Counted from the stretch's first letter, positions 1-9,445 are shown. The stretch: 64,000 nt of DNA from Phycisphaerales bacterium (GCA_028279375.1 JANQNW010000016.1:124001-188000), one strand, 5' to 3'. Notes: generated by a model from the letters alone, not told the origin. Made by a program: numbers and translations.

Positions 1-1
1 C

Positions 2-406
2 GATGACCGACGGGATCGGGCCATCGTGCTCGTGGTCGAGCAGCCGAAGGATCTGATCGCGCTCGAGCAGACAGGGATGTTCGGCGGTGTGTATCACGTG
101 CTGATGGGTTCGCTGAATCCTCTCGACGGAATCGGGCCGACGGACCTGACTGTGACCGAACTCCTGACGCGCATCGAGCGACCGGAGAAGAACGCCGGTG
201 GCGTCCCGATCAAGGAGGTCATCCTCGGACTCAATCCGACGCTCGAGGGTGACGGCACAGCGCTCTATCTGGCGGATGAGATCAAGGCTCGAGGCGTGCG
301 CGTGAGCAGGCTGGCGCGCGGCCTGCCGTCGGGAAGCCAACTGGAATACGCGAGCAAGGCTGTTCTGGCTGACGCGATCAGTGGCCGGCAGTCGATGAAC
401 GAGTAA
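2..406 (+). CDS. recR: Recombination protein RecR (3' part, cut by window start)
   Basis: RecR loads and organises RecF/RecO/RecA at gapped DNA in recombinational repair. Only the C-terminal part is present; the reading frame is open from base 2, so the gene starts before the window. The visible part covers the end of the Toprim domain, with the family-typical stretch VYHVLMGSLNPLDGIGP and the later LGLNPTLEGDGTALYLA, then the C-terminal arm ending in RLARGLPSGSQLEYA. The N-terminal helix-hairpin-helix and zinc finger lie outside. The gene stands 37 bases ahead of rpoN on the same strand, so read-through into rpoN is possible. Confidence 0.93.
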   Translation, partial: DDRRDRAIVLVVEQPKDLIALEQTGMFGGVYHVLMGSLNPLDGIGPTDLTVTELLTRIERPEKNAGGVPIKEVILGLNPTLEGDGTALYLADEIKARGVRVSRLARGLPSGSQLEYASKAVLADAISGRQSMNE

Positions 407-443
407 CCTGACCGCGAGCGAGCATGCATCGCGGCCATCGAGG

Positions 444-2009
444 ATGGAGCCTCACCGAATTCGTATGCGTTTTGACACGTCACAACAGATGAAGCTCGGC
501 CAGCAGATGAAGCTGGCGCCCAGGATGATCCAGTCGATGGAGATCCTGCAGCTTCCGACGCTCGCGCTCGAAGAGCGCATCGAGCAGGAGCTCGAATCGA
601 ACGTGACGCTCGAGGCCGTTGAGCCGGTTCAGGAGGAGCAGGACGGACCGGATGGAGGCGGCGGCGCTCAGGAGGATCGCCCGGAGGGGGCGCGTGAACT
701 CGATGTCGACGCGGACGACGGCGCCAGCGACTTCGAACGACTCGCCAGCATGGAAGGCAGCTACAGCGAGGCGTTCGAGAATGAGTATTCGGCGGCCGGC
801 CTGAACAAGTCGGAGACATTCGAATCTCGGATCGCGTCGTCAAGGCAATCGAGCGGAGAGCGTGACGCCAAGATGGACGCGATGGCGAACACCGCAGCGC
901 GTGGCGCGTCATTCAGCGAACAACTGCTCGAGCAGTGGGGGCTTGCGGATCTCGATGATCGAACGCGCGAGGCCGGTGAACTCCTGATCTCCTTCATCGA
1001 CGACGATGGCTACCTTCGCACGGATCTCGAGAAAATCGCTGATCGGGCGCCGGCTGGTGAGGATCGGCCAAGCGCTGAGCGTCTTGAGGAAGTTCTCAAG
1101 GTGCTGCAGAGCAATCTCGAGCCCATCGGCGTTGGAGCGCGCGACACGCGGGAGTGCCTGCTGCTTCAACTGGGGAGCCTCAAGGATGAACTCGATCGGG
1201 GTTCATTCGAGACGACGCGTCTGCTGATTTCAGAGCACCTCGACGATCTCGTCCGGAATCGACTTCCTCGAATCGCGCAGAAGACGGATCTTTCGATCGA
1301 GCAGATTAAAGACGCCATGGTGCACATGCAGCGTCTGAATGTCGCTCCCGGTCGAGCGCTGCGGGACGAAACACCGCCGCCGATCATCCCTGACGCCGTG
1401 ATCGAGTACGACGAAGATGAAGACCGGTACTTCGCGTATCTCAACGATGGCCGTCTTCCGCATCTTCGCATCAATGACTCCTATGCGAAGATGGCGAAGG
1501 AGCAGGGCGTCGCGAAAGAGACGAAGGAGTTCGTGCGACGCAACCTGACGAATGCCCAGTGGCTGATCGAGGCGATCGCGCAACGAAACAACACCCTGAT
1601 GCGTGTGATCAACGTCGTCATCGCGGCGCAGCGAGACTTCTTCGACTTCGGGCCGCAGGCCCTCAAGCCGCTGCCGATGACGCAGGTGGCCGATCAACTT
1701 GGTGTGCACGTGGCCACAGTCTCGCGCGCTGTCTCCGGAAAATACGTCGAGACACCGCGGGGCGTCGTGGCGCTGCGTCGCTTCTTCTCAGGGGGCACGC
1801 AGACGGACTCCGGCGAGGACATGAGCTGGGACGCCATACGGGCGGCGCTGCAGGAGATTGTCGATGCGGAAGACAAGTCGGCCCCGCTGAGTGATGAAGC
1901 GCTTGCTGAGGCGCTGAAGGAGCGCGGCGTCGACATCGCGCGCCGGACCGTCGCGAAGTACCGCGCACAACTGGACATCCCGTCGGCGCGTATGCGGCGT
2001 CAATATTGA
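444..2009 (+). CDS. rpoN: RNA polymerase sigma-54 factor RpoN
   Basis: Sigma-54 directs RNA polymerase to -24/-12 promoters and needs AAA+ enhancer-binding activators. All three regions are visible. Region I is glutamine/leucine-rich (about residues 8-55, QQMKLAPRMIQSMEILQLP). Region II is acidic and variable (about 65-130). The core-binding and helix-turn-helix part follows (MTQVADQLGVHVATVSRAV, roughly 410-430). The RpoN box ARRTVAKYR lies at 499-507, close to the C-terminus. The length of 521 residues is somewhat above the usual 450-500 because of the long acidic linker. ATG at 444 was chosen; the ATG at 465 (MRFDTSQQ) is equally possible. No sigma-54 activator was seen in the window. Confidence 0.96.
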   Translation: MEPHRIRMRFDTSQQMKLGQQMKLAPRMIQSMEILQLPTLALEERIEQELESNVTLEAVEPVQEEQDGPDGGGGAQEDRPEGARELDVDADDGASDFERLASMEGSYSEAFENEYSAAGLNKSETFESRIASSRQSSGERDAKMDAMANTAARGASFSEQLLEQWGLADLDDRTREAGELLISFIDDDGYLRTDLEKIADRAPAGEDRPSAERLEEVLKVLQSNLEPIGVGARDTRECLLLQLGSLKDELDRGSFETTRLLISEHLDDLVRNRLPRIAQKTDLSIEQIKDAMVHMQRLNVAPGRALRDETPPPIIPDAVIEYDEDEDRYFAYLNDGRLPHLRINDSYAKMAKEQGVAKETKEFVRRNLTNAQWLIEAIAQRNNTLMRVINVVIAAQRDFFDFGPQALKPLPMTQVADQLGVHVATVSRAVSGKYVETPRGVVALRRFFSGGTQTDSGEDMSWDAIRAALQEIVDAEDKSAPLSDEALAEALKERGVDIARRTVAKYRAQLDIPSARMRRQY

Positions 2010-2022
2010 GACGCAGACTCCG

Positions 2023-3177
2023 TCAAAGCGACGCGGATGACGTCCGGAGCTGATTGACGCACGCGCCGACGACCCCAATCGCAGACTCAATTTCGTCGGG
2101 GGTCGTCTCTCTGCTCAGACTGAATCGAATGGAGCCGTGGGCGAGCGATTCGGGAATCCCCATCGCGAGGAGCACTGGAGACGGTTCGAGCGAGCCGGAG
2201 GAGCAGGCGGCGCCGGCGCTCGCGCACACACCGCGCTCAGAAAGGAGCATGAGGAGCGCCTCGGCCTCCAGCGTGGGGAAAGCGATGTTCGATGTGTTCC
2301 AGAGTCGATCGGGAGCGCGATTGATGTGGGCGTCGGGTATCTGCTCGAGCACGCCGCATTCAAATCGATCACGAAGATCTGCCACTCGACGTCGCGCTGA
2401 GACGTCTGCAAGCCAGGCGGAGGCGGCCTCTGCGGCGACTCCGGCGCCGAGGATCCCCGGCACGTTTTCTGTGCCAGCGCGCCGCCCAAGCTCCTGGGCG
2501 CCTGGCGCCAACGGTCGCAGCGGGACGCTCCGGCGACAGTAGAGTCCGCCGACTCCCTTCGGTCCGTGGAACTTGTGCGCGGAGAAAGTCAGAAATTCGA
2601 TCGGCGCCGAGGAGACATCCGTCGGCATCTTCCCGACCCACTGAGCCGCGTCGATATGAAGAGGCGCCCGATGCTCTCGGCAGAGTTCACCGAGCGCTGC
2701 GACGGGCTGGATGACTCCCGTCTCGTTGTTCGCCCACTGGGCGCTGACGATCGCAACGTCGTCATCCAGACAGTTGCGCGCGCTGTCGAGGTCTATTACA
2801 CCCGCTGGATCAACGCGAATCTGCCGGACTTCCGCGACGCCCTCTGTCTCCAGATCGTCAGCAAGATCCCGGACGGCGGCGTGCTCGATCGGCGTCGTCA
2901 CGATCACGTTGCGACCGGCGCCCCGCGCCACGCGAAGCGTCCCGAGTATTGCGAGTCCGATCGCTTCGGTCCCACCCGACGTGAAGACCAGTTCGCGCGC
3001 CTTGGCGCCGATAAGCTTCGCGACGGATTGCCGGGCGAGTTCGACTCGACGTCGCGCCTCCTGGCCTTCGCGATGGGCTGACGATGGATTCTGCCACGCG
3101 ACACGAAGGGCCTCGCGAACCGCGTCCGCAACAGCTTCCGTCGGCCGCGTCGTCGCATTGTTGTCGAGGTAGATCAT
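2023..3177 (-). CDS. Cysteine desulfurase, NifS/IscS type
   Basis: This PLP enzyme removes sulfur from cysteine as an enzyme persulfide for Fe-S clusters and thiolated cofactors. The start is taken at the ATG that opens MIYLDNNATT, the family's usual N-terminus, rather than an upstream in-frame codon at 3207. The PLP lysine is in SAHKFHGPKG (about residue 202) and the sulfur-accepting cysteine in ASAGAACSSGSLEPSPVL (about residue 325); the SSGSLEPS loop marks the NifS/IscS class. No scaffold gene (iscU/nifU) is adjacent, so I do not choose between the two symbols. It lies 46 bases downstream of a TetR gene on the same strand and is probably co-transcribed with it. Confidence 0.93.
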   Translation of the reverse strand: MIYLDNNATTRPTEAVADAVREALRVAWQNPSSAHREGQEARRRVELARQSVAKLIGAKARELVFTSGGTEAIGLAILGTLRVARGAGRNVIVTTPIEHAAVRDLADDLETEGVAEVRQIRVDPAGVIDLDSARNCLDDDVAIVSAQWANNETGVIQPVAALGELCREHRAPLHIDAAQWVGKMPTDVSSAPIEFLTFSAHKFHGPKGVGGLYCRRSVPLRPLAPGAQELGRRAGTENVPGILGAGVAAEAASAWLADVSARRRVADLRDRFECGVLEQIPDAHINRAPDRLWNTSNIAFPTLEAEALLMLLSERGVCASAGAACSSGSLEPSPVLLAMGIPESLAHGSIRFSLSRETTPDEIESAIGVVGACVNQLRTSSASL

Positions 3178-3223
3178 GGACGACCCATCGTAGCCCGGTC
3201 GCCGCAACGCCCGAGGGTTGGGA

Positions 3224-3820
3224 TTACTTCACGCCGAGCATGAGCTGCTCAACCACCTGGCGCACATGCATGCCATCCTGGTCGCGCGCGTGGTCCGGTA
3301 TGCCGAGCGGCGCCAGCACGCCATATCCGAGGCCGAGATGGAGCAGGAGCCAGGCCGTGATCTCCGGGCTGAATCGCTTGCTCACACGGCCGTTGTCCTG
3401 TGCGTCGATGACCTGCTGGGCGAGGAATCGATGCAGCGCAGAGATATGGCGCTGGAGGGCCTCGAGGATGTACTCGTCATCAATCTCAGTCATCGCCTGG
3501 ACGATGACGCGATAGACGCCGCGTCCTTTGTTCGTGACCATCGGGTTCGCGCCGATGAGGCGTCGAAGACGCTCAGCGGGATCAGTCGTCTCGGAGAGGT
3601 GCTTCTCCCAGAGCCGAATCGTCTCTTCCCCGGTCTGATCGATGAGCGCGATGAAGAGATCGCGCTTCGATGAGAAATGCCGATAGATAATGGGCTCGGT
3701 CACGCCGGCCGCTCGGGCGAGTTCCGCCGTCGTGGCGCCGGAGTAGCCGCGCTGCGCAAACAGCTGAGCGGCCGTGTCGAGGAGTTGCTGGCGTCGTTCC
3801 GTGGCGGGGAGTCGGCGCAT
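3224..3820 (-). CDS. TetR/AcrR-family transcriptional regulator
   Basis: A one-domain repressor-type regulator with an N-terminal helix-turn-helix (RRQQLLDTAAQLFAQRGY, then TTAELARAAGVTEPIIYRHF) and a helical ligand/dimer domain. ATG at 3820 opens MRRLPATERRQQ. The longer frame to a GTG at 3865 would place coding sequence over a palindrome that looks like an operator, so the short form is preferred. The ligand is not predictable. Gene order suggests it controls itself and the cysteine desulfurase that follows 46 bases later. An alternative is that it regulates a distant efflux system. Confidence 0.9.
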   Translation of the reverse strand: MRRLPATERRQQLLDTAAQLFAQRGYSGATTAELARAAGVTEPIIYRHFSSKRDLFIALIDQTGEETIRLWEKHLSETTDPAERLRRLIGANPMVTNKGRGVYRVIVQAMTEIDDEYILEALQRHISALHRFLAQQVIDAQDNGRVSKRFSPEITAWLLLHLGLGYGVLAPLGIPDHARDQDGMHVRQVVEQLMLGVK

Positions 3821-3849
3821 CGTGATCCCAGAAGGGGAGGTGTCGTCAG

Positions 3850-3865
3850 GTAAGTGTACACTCAC
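3850..3865. promoter_or_regulatory. Putative TetR operator palindrome
   Basis: GTAAGTGTACACTCAC is a 16-base inverted repeat with a perfect 10-base core (AGTGTACACT) and one mismatched pair. It lies about 30 bases upstream of the TetR start codon in the 112-base gap after yidD. TetR-family regulators commonly bind such sites in their own promoters. Binding is inferred from position and symmetry only. Confidence 0.6.
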
Positions 3866-3932
3866 TTTCGGCTCTGGCGACGCCGGTCCCTTATCGAAAC
3901 AGGCGGATCCTGCCCAATTCAGGTGTCGTCAT

Positions 3933-4289
3933 TCATTTCGATGACGAATGTCGCGGCGGGACTGGATCGAAGCCACTTGGCCCCCAGGGATGACACCTCG
4001 AGATCCGTCGAATGGTGAGCCAGGTGGCTCGAAGCGTGCCGTGCTCCCGGTACGCGTCGAGCGCGTACGCGCTGCAGGTGGGACGGAACCGGCAGTGGCC
4101 GCCAATCAGCGGTGAGAGCGTCCAACGATAGAGGTGAATGAGCGCGACAAAAGGCCACGATCGCAATGGCGTTCGCGCGGACGGCGATTTCTCAGGTCCG
4201 CCGTTTCCAGTCTCGCGCAAGGGCCCCGCATGCGGAGACGACGTGGTCCCGGTAGGTGTCGAGTGAGAGTGGTCGATGCGGCCGCACAT
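3933..4289 (-). CDS. yidD: Membrane protein insertion efficiency factor YidD
   Basis: YidD is a small membrane-associated protein that helps YidC-dependent insertion of inner-membrane proteins. The conserved core is clear: ALIHLYRWTLSPLIGGHCRF, the cysteine motif RPTCSAYA, and RRISRCHPW. The family is usually 70-90 residues. The frame from ATG 4289 gives 118 residues and overlaps rnpA by 98 bases; an in-frame TTG at 4166, just past the rnpA stop, would give 77 residues and is the more usual size. The neighbourhood rnpA-yidD is the classical order, but the next gene is a TetR regulator rather than yidC. Confidence 0.88.
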   Translation of the reverse strand: MCGRIDHSHSTPTGTTSSPHAGPLRETGNGGPEKSPSARTPLRSWPFVALIHLYRWTLSPLIGGHCRFRPTCSAYALDAYREHGTLRATWLTIRRISRCHPWGPSGFDPVPPRHSSSK

Positions 4290-4590
4290 TGATGACGAAA
4301 TCGTAGCCGCTCGGGATCACGCCTTGTGAAAGTCGAAATGCCTCTCGAAGTCGCCGTTTGATCAGGTTGCGGGTCACGGCCCCGCCGACCTTGCGGCCAA
4401 CGGAGAGGCCGAGCCGCGAGACCTCGCTGCCATTCGGCAGACCGACGATCATCAGGGGCCCGCGAGTCTTGCGCATGCCTTTCTGATAGACCGCTTGATA
4501 GTCTCGCGATCTCGAAAGGCGCTGACGCGCTCGGAAGGAAAGTGGACGTCCGGCTGCCTCTCCGGTCTGGATCTCAGTTTGCGCGGCCAT
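4192..4590 (-). CDS. rnpA: Ribonuclease P protein component
   Basis: RnpA binds the catalytic RNase P RNA and helps mature tRNA 5' ends. The signature VTRNLIKRRLREAFR (RNR motif) is present together with the N-terminal SRSRDYQAVYQKG and VGLSVGRKVG-type strand (here LGLSVGRKVGG). The length of 132 residues is normal. Its ATG overlaps the stop of the upstream ClC gene in the form TGATG, suggesting translational coupling. The usual upstream partner rpmH (ribosomal protein L34) is missing; a chloride channel gene occupies that place. Confidence 0.93.
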   Translation of the reverse strand: MAAQTEIQTGEAAGRPLSFRARQRLSRSRDYQAVYQKGMRKTRGPLMIVGLPNGSEVSRLGLSVGRKVGGAVTRNLIKRRLREAFRLSQGVIPSGYDFVINVRPHRPLSLDTYRDHVVSACGALARDWKRRT

Positions 4591-6485
4591 CAGTTCTCGG
4601 TCAGCGCCTGCTGATAGCGCCGAATGAGGCGCGTTCGCGTGATGAGGCCGCTCACTGCTCGGCCCTGGTCAGCCCCGGCGACCATGACGCCGTCGGCGAC
4701 CATCGCGAGACTCGCGACGTCGTTTCGACTGAACTTGTCGAGGACCTGATCAAGGGACTCATCCGGGTGGATCACCGGGAGATCGGATCGGTATATGTCG
4801 TCAACGAGAAGCAGTGGGATGGCTTCGCGTTCGATGAGCGCGGTGCGCAGCGCCTGCGCAGGCACCATCCCGAGATACCTGCCGTCGTGATCCGTCACGA
4901 CGAAGTCGGTGATCTGATAGTTGCGATTGAGTTCGAGCAAACGCGACACTGAGTCATCGGGAAAGACCGCGACGTGCGGCGCCAGGGGAACCTGCTGCGC
5001 CGTGATGCGCCTGAGAATCGTGAGATCGGCGCTTGAACCAAGAAGCACGCCGCGACGACGCAACTTCAACGTATAGATGGAGTCAACGAGGAAGAACTGC
5101 GCAACGATAATCGACAGCCCTGCGGCGAAGATGATCGGAAGCAGCACATACACATCGCGCGTGATCTCGAAGACGATGATGATCGCGGTGATGGGCGCAT
5201 GGGTTGTCGCGGCGACGACCGCAGCCATTCCGACGAGGGCGTAGGCGGCGGGCGAGCCGCCGGCGGGGATGAAGCCCAACCACTGCAGCGCAACGCCGAA
5301 CGTGGCGCCGCCGGTGGCGCCGAGGAAGAGCGACGGCGCGAAAACGCCGCCTGAGCCGCCTGAGCCAAGCGTGAAGCATGTCGCGGCGAGTTTCGCGACA
5401 AGCAATAGGCCGAGCAGCCAGAAGTGCGGCGGAAGCGAGACATCCACGATGTGCGGGTGTCCCGTCGTGCGCGCAGCCTCGAGCGGGCTGTTGGCGGACA
5501 CGGTGCTCAGCATGTCGCCGAACGTCTTGGGGTCGAGAAGCCCTGTCACCATTTCATAGCCGTTGCCGAAGAACGCAGGCATCGTCGCGCTTGAACCGGC
5601 GACGTGGCTGATCATCAGGAAGCCGATGCCGAGCAAGCCGAGCAGGAGTGCGCCGATAACGGGCTTGATCACCGGGTGCATTCGGACTCGTTCAGAGAGG
5701 TCTTCCGCCGCATAAAGCGACCTGATGAAGACAACAGCGATAGCGCCGCAGATGACGCCGAGCACCGCGTACGCCGGCAACTCAAAGACGTGGAACGAGT
5801 ATCCCTCGAGCACATGAGTGCCGCCGAAGAGCGCCTCATTCTGGCCCAGGACACTCTGCGTGACCGCGGCGCCCATGACGGACGCGATCATGATCGGCAG
5901 AATGGTCCGGAGTGAGAAATCGCGCAGAAGTATCTCCAGCACGAAGATGAAACCGGCGATCGGCGCGTTGAAGACGGAGGCGATGCCGGCCGCGGCGCCG
6001 CAGCCAAGCAATGTGCTCGTCTGCTCGCGCGAGATCCCGAGAGTCTGAGAGATGCCGGATCCGATCGCCGATCCGATCTGGACGATGGGACCCTCAGCGC
6101 CGGCCGACCCGCCGGAGCCGATGGTGATCGCCGATGCAAGCGCCTTGACGCTCGCGACGCGCTTTCGAATGCGACCGCCTTTGCGATAGATCGCGTCCAT
6201 GACCTCCGGGACGCCATGTCCGCGCGCCTCGGGTGCGAAGCGGTAGACGAGGAATCCAGTGGCGAGGGCGCCGGCCATTGGAATCAACGGAAGTGTCCAG
6301 AGGGGCCAGCGAGACGCGGCCGAAGCAGCCTGATGACTACCCCACTCCAGCAGCTTCATGAATGCGATCGCGCCGAACGCGGTCACACCGCCGATGGCCG
6401 CGCCGAGTGCGATCAGATACCAGTCGCGCTTGAATCCAAGGCGAAGAGCCAGCTTCTGAAGCAGGATCTGGATGCGGCTGAGCAT
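4590..6485 (-). CDS. ClC-family chloride channel/transporter with CBS domains
   Basis: An integral membrane anion channel or exchanger. The ClC selectivity motifs are visible: GHGVPEVMDAI (about 89-99), GSGGSAGAEGP with the gating glutamate E131, and FNAPIAGFIFVLE (172-184). A later GSGGSGGVFAPSLFLG belongs to the second half. Two CBS domains fill roughly residues 485-625 and may sense nucleotides. By alignment with the remembered E. coli ClC-ec1 sequence, the proton-transfer glutamate position (FIIEE, second E) is Ile185 here, which would favour a passive channel over an H+/Cl- antiporter. The gene overlaps rnpA by one base. Confidence 0.92.
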   Translation of the reverse strand: MLSRIQILLQKLALRLGFKRDWYLIALGAAIGGVTAFGAIAFMKLLEWGSHQAASAASRWPLWTLPLIPMAGALATGFLVYRFAPEARGHGVPEVMDAIYRKGGRIRKRVASVKALASAITIGSGGSAGAEGPIVQIGSAIGSGISQTLGISREQTSTLLGCGAAAGIASVFNAPIAGFIFVLEILLRDFSLRTILPIMIASVMGAAVTQSVLGQNEALFGGTHVLEGYSFHVFELPAYAVLGVICGAIAVVFIRSLYAAEDLSERVRMHPVIKPVIGALLLGLLGIGFLMISHVAGSSATMPAFFGNGYEMVTGLLDPKTFGDMLSTVSANSPLEAARTTGHPHIVDVSLPPHFWLLGLLLVAKLAATCFTLGSGGSGGVFAPSLFLGATGGATFGVALQWLGFIPAGGSPAAYALVGMAAVVAATTHAPITAIIIVFEITRDVYVLLPIIFAAGLSIIVAQFFLVDSIYTLKLRRRGVLLGSSADLTILRRITAQQVPLAPHVAVFPDDSVSRLLELNRNYQITDFVVTDHDGRYLGMVPAQALRTALIEREAIPLLLVDDIYRSDLPVIHPDESLDQVLDKFSRNDVASLAMVADGVMVAGADQGRAVSGLITRTRLIRRYQQALTEN

Positions 6486-6640
6486 CGGTCGTCGGGAATC
6501 TCCGCCAGATCGGACGCGACTCGTACGTACCTTGTCGGTCCGTCGCGCGACGGCCGGGCAGGAATCAGGCCCGCCGGGTCACGTCAGACGTTGTACGCGA
6601 AGGTCGAGGACGCCGCGAGCGGCGTCGGCCGAAAGCGCGC

Positions 6641-9298
6641 TCAGGCTGCCGCCATCGTGTCGAAATCGCCGACCTCTTCGGCGCTCTCCTCCGGCGGAAT
6701 GGGCTTGCCGCGCTCATCGGTCAGCGCCACACCATCAAGATCGCGAACGATCGGAATGGGGTGCTTCTTCTCGTGCTCTTCAAGCGCCTTCTCCCAGCGC
6801 GCCTTGGTGTCCGCGTCGAGCTCGGACCACTTGCCGCGACCTCTGCACTTGGGATAGGTCGAGCAGCTCAGCCAGGGGCCGCGCACGCCACGCCGAAGAT
6901 TGAGCGTCGCATCGCACTTCGGGCAGGGGAGATCCGTTTCAAGCGGCGGCGGTGTCGGCGCGACAGGCGCGCCGGTCTTCTTGTCCGCCTTGAGGATGCC
7001 ATCGCAATCCGGATAAGCAGAGCAGCCGTAGAACGGGCCGAATCGACCTGTGCGCTTGATCATCGCTTCGCCGCACTTGATGCACGCGACATTCGCTGTC
7101 TGAATCGGCTGGGGCTTGCCGTCTCGATCGCACGGGCACGCGAAGTCGCACTTCGGATACGTGGAGCACGAGAGGAATCGGCCGTTCTTTCCAAAGCGAT
7201 AGACCAGCGAGGCGTCACACTTTTCGCAGCGATATTCCTCGGGGGCGGGATGCACCTCCGCCTTCGCATGAACCATCTGCTCGTGCGCCGTTTCGAGCTG
7301 CCGGCTGAAGGGGCCGTAGAAATCGGCAAGCACCTCCGTCCAGCGTTTGTGCTCATCTTCGATGTGATCGAGTTGTCCTTCGAGATCGCGTGTGTAGCCC
7401 ACTTCAAGAATGCGCGGGAACGCCTCGATCAGCTTGTCCGTCACGACTTCCCCGAGATCAGTCGCGTAGAAACGCCGCTCCATCTGCTCGACGTACTTTC
7501 GATCCTGAATCACCTGAATGATCGAGGCGTAGGTTGACGGCCTTCCGATGCCCTCGCTCTCGAGCGTCTTGATGAGCGACGCCTCCGAGTATCGCGGCGG
7601 GGGGGATGTGAACTTCTGCTCGGGCGTCACGCTGAACGGCGCAAGCGATTCCTTCTCACTGAAGCGCGGCAAGGTCTGTTCATCAGAAGCCGTCGGCACG
7701 CCCGCAACACGGTAGAAGCCGTCAAATGCCAGGCTTCGGCCGGAAGCGCGGAATGTAAGTTCCTGCTTCGCGTCCGTGCCGCCCTTGATAAGAACGCTCG
7801 TCGAATCCCATTTGGCCGGCGTCATCTGGCATGCGACGAATCTCTCCCAGATCACTTGGTACAGCTTGAGTTGATCCGGCTTGAGCACGCTTCGAACCTG
7901 CTCCGGAGTGTACTCGACGTTCGTCGGCCGGATGGCCTCGTGCGCCTCCTGCGCGGCCTTGTTCGATGACGAATAAAAGTTCGGCTTCTCGGGCAAATAG
8001 TCGTTCCCGAACTCCTTCGAGATGAAGTCTCGAGCCATCGACAGCGCATCCGCTGACAGATGGGTCGAGTCCGTACGCATGTAGGTGATCAGGCCGACCG
8101 ATCCCTCGACGCCGAGATCGACGCCCTCGTAAAGCTGCTGTGCGGCGCGCATTGTCCGCTGGGCGCCAAATCCGAGACGCGTGGACGCGGCCTGCTGCAG
8201 GGTCGACGTGATGAATGGCGCCGTCGGCCGGGACGTGGTGCGCTTCGTTTCGATCGACTCGACACGATACGGGACGCCTGTATTGACGACTCCCCGCACA
8301 GTCCGGCGCATGCGCGCCGGTCCTCTGCCGTCCTCATCTTCCCGCACGCTCGACTCGATCTGCTCGAGCCCGGCGAGAGCGGCGACTCGTTCAACTTCAG
8401 TGGTCAGGTCGCTCGGCTGCGTGTCCGGAGCGCCCTTCTGGCCGAGTTCGAACTTCTTGCCGCCGATCTCGACGAGATCCGCCTTCACGCAACTTCGCTC
8501 AGCGAGCCAGGCGTTCTGCGCCTTGATCGTCGGCGTCGCGCCCTTCTCGTTCTTCGTGTTGATAAAGCGCGCCCACTCCTCGCGCAGATTACCGGCCGCG
8601 GCGATCTCGTGAGCGAATCGCGCTGTGAACTCCCATCGCTCGTCCGGAACGAAAGCGCGGATCTCGCGCTCGCGTTCCACGACAAGGCGCACGGCGACAG
8701 ATTGCACGCGCCCCGCGCTCAAACCCCGGGCGACCTTCTTCCAGAGAAGCGGCGAGACCTGGTAGCCCACGATGCGATCGAGAATGCGACGCGCCTGCTG
8801 CGCGTTGACGCGATACTCGTCAATCGGATGCGGATTGGAGAATGCGCGCCCGATCTCCTCTTTGGTAATCGCATTGAAGACGACTCGCTTCGCCTTGTCG
8901 GTGTCGATGCCGAGAAGCTGCGCAAGGTGCCATGCGATTGCCTCACCTTCGCGATCGAGATCCGTTGCGAACCACACATCGTCGGCGTCGCGAGCGGCGC
9001 GTTTCAGGTCATTGACGACCTTGGTCTTGCCCGACAGAACCTCGTACGTCGGTTCGAAGTCATTCTCGAGGTCGACCCCGGGAACAGGACTCTTGTCGCC
9101 TTTGGGCGCCTTCGTCGGCAGATCACGGATATGTCCGACCGAGGCCTTCACGACGAAGTCCGGGCCCAGGTACTTGTTGATCGTCCGTGCCTTCGCAGGA
9201 GACTCGACGATGACGAGGTGTTTCCCCTTCGCCGACCCGCCTGACGAGCGCGTGGACTTCTTCCTGGACGTTCGAGCTTTCGTCTTCTTCTTTGCCAT
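6641..9298 (-). CDS. topA: DNA topoisomerase I
   Basis: Type IA topoisomerase that relaxes negative supercoils. The Toprim domain starts after a lysine-rich tail (about 1-25) at HLVIVESPAKARTI, with acidic ATDLDREGEAIAWH at 111-124. The catalytic tyrosine is Tyr406 in GLITYMRTDST. Three C-terminal Cys4 zinc ribbons lie near 691-717, 739-765 and 792-818, each with the CSTYPKC or CSAYPDC type knuckle. At 885 residues it is full length. It is transcribed alone, with 155 bases to the ClC start and 147 bases to the miaA end. In the upstream gap a TTGACA-like box at 9358-9363 (minus strand) could be its -35, but no convincing -10 follows. Confidence 0.97.
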   Translation of the reverse strand: MAKKKTKARTSRKKSTRSSGGSAKGKHLVIVESPAKARTINKYLGPDFVVKASVGHIRDLPTKAPKGDKSPVPGVDLENDFEPTYEVLSGKTKVVNDLKRAARDADDVWFATDLDREGEAIAWHLAQLLGIDTDKAKRVVFNAITKEEIGRAFSNPHPIDEYRVNAQQARRILDRIVGYQVSPLLWKKVARGLSAGRVQSVAVRLVVEREREIRAFVPDERWEFTARFAHEIAAAGNLREEWARFINTKNEKGATPTIKAQNAWLAERSCVKADLVEIGGKKFELGQKGAPDTQPSDLTTEVERVAALAGLEQIESSVREDEDGRGPARMRRTVRGVVNTGVPYRVESIETKRTTSRPTAPFITSTLQQAASTRLGFGAQRTMRAAQQLYEGVDLGVEGSVGLITYMRTDSTHLSADALSMARDFISKEFGNDYLPEKPNFYSSSNKAAQEAHEAIRPTNVEYTPEQVRSVLKPDQLKLYQVIWERFVACQMTPAKWDSTSVLIKGGTDAKQELTFRASGRSLAFDGFYRVAGVPTASDEQTLPRFSEKESLAPFSVTPEQKFTSPPPRYSEASLIKTLESEGIGRPSTYASIIQVIQDRKYVEQMERRFYATDLGEVVTDKLIEAFPRILEVGYTRDLEGQLDHIEDEHKRWTEVLADFYGPFSRQLETAHEQMVHAKAEVHPAPEEYRCEKCDASLVYRFGKNGRFLSCSTYPKCDFACPCDRDGKPQPIQTANVACIKCGEAMIKRTGRFGPFYGCSAYPDCDGILKADKKTGAPVAPTPPPLETDLPCPKCDATLNLRRGVRGPWLSCSTYPKCRGRGKWSELDADTKARWEKALEEHEKKHPIPIVRDLDGVALTDERGKPIPPEESAEEVGDFDTMAAA

Positions 9299-9445
9299 TT
9301 AAGTAGATGCCCCGGACGGCTTGCGGAGAGGGGGAAGTACTGGACAGGGCCAGACTCTGTCAAATCCGGTCATTCCGGCGTTGACGCTCTCGCTTTCGGC
9401 CCAAATGGGCGTGCCACTACAGTAGGCGCCCGAATCCGCGACGCC

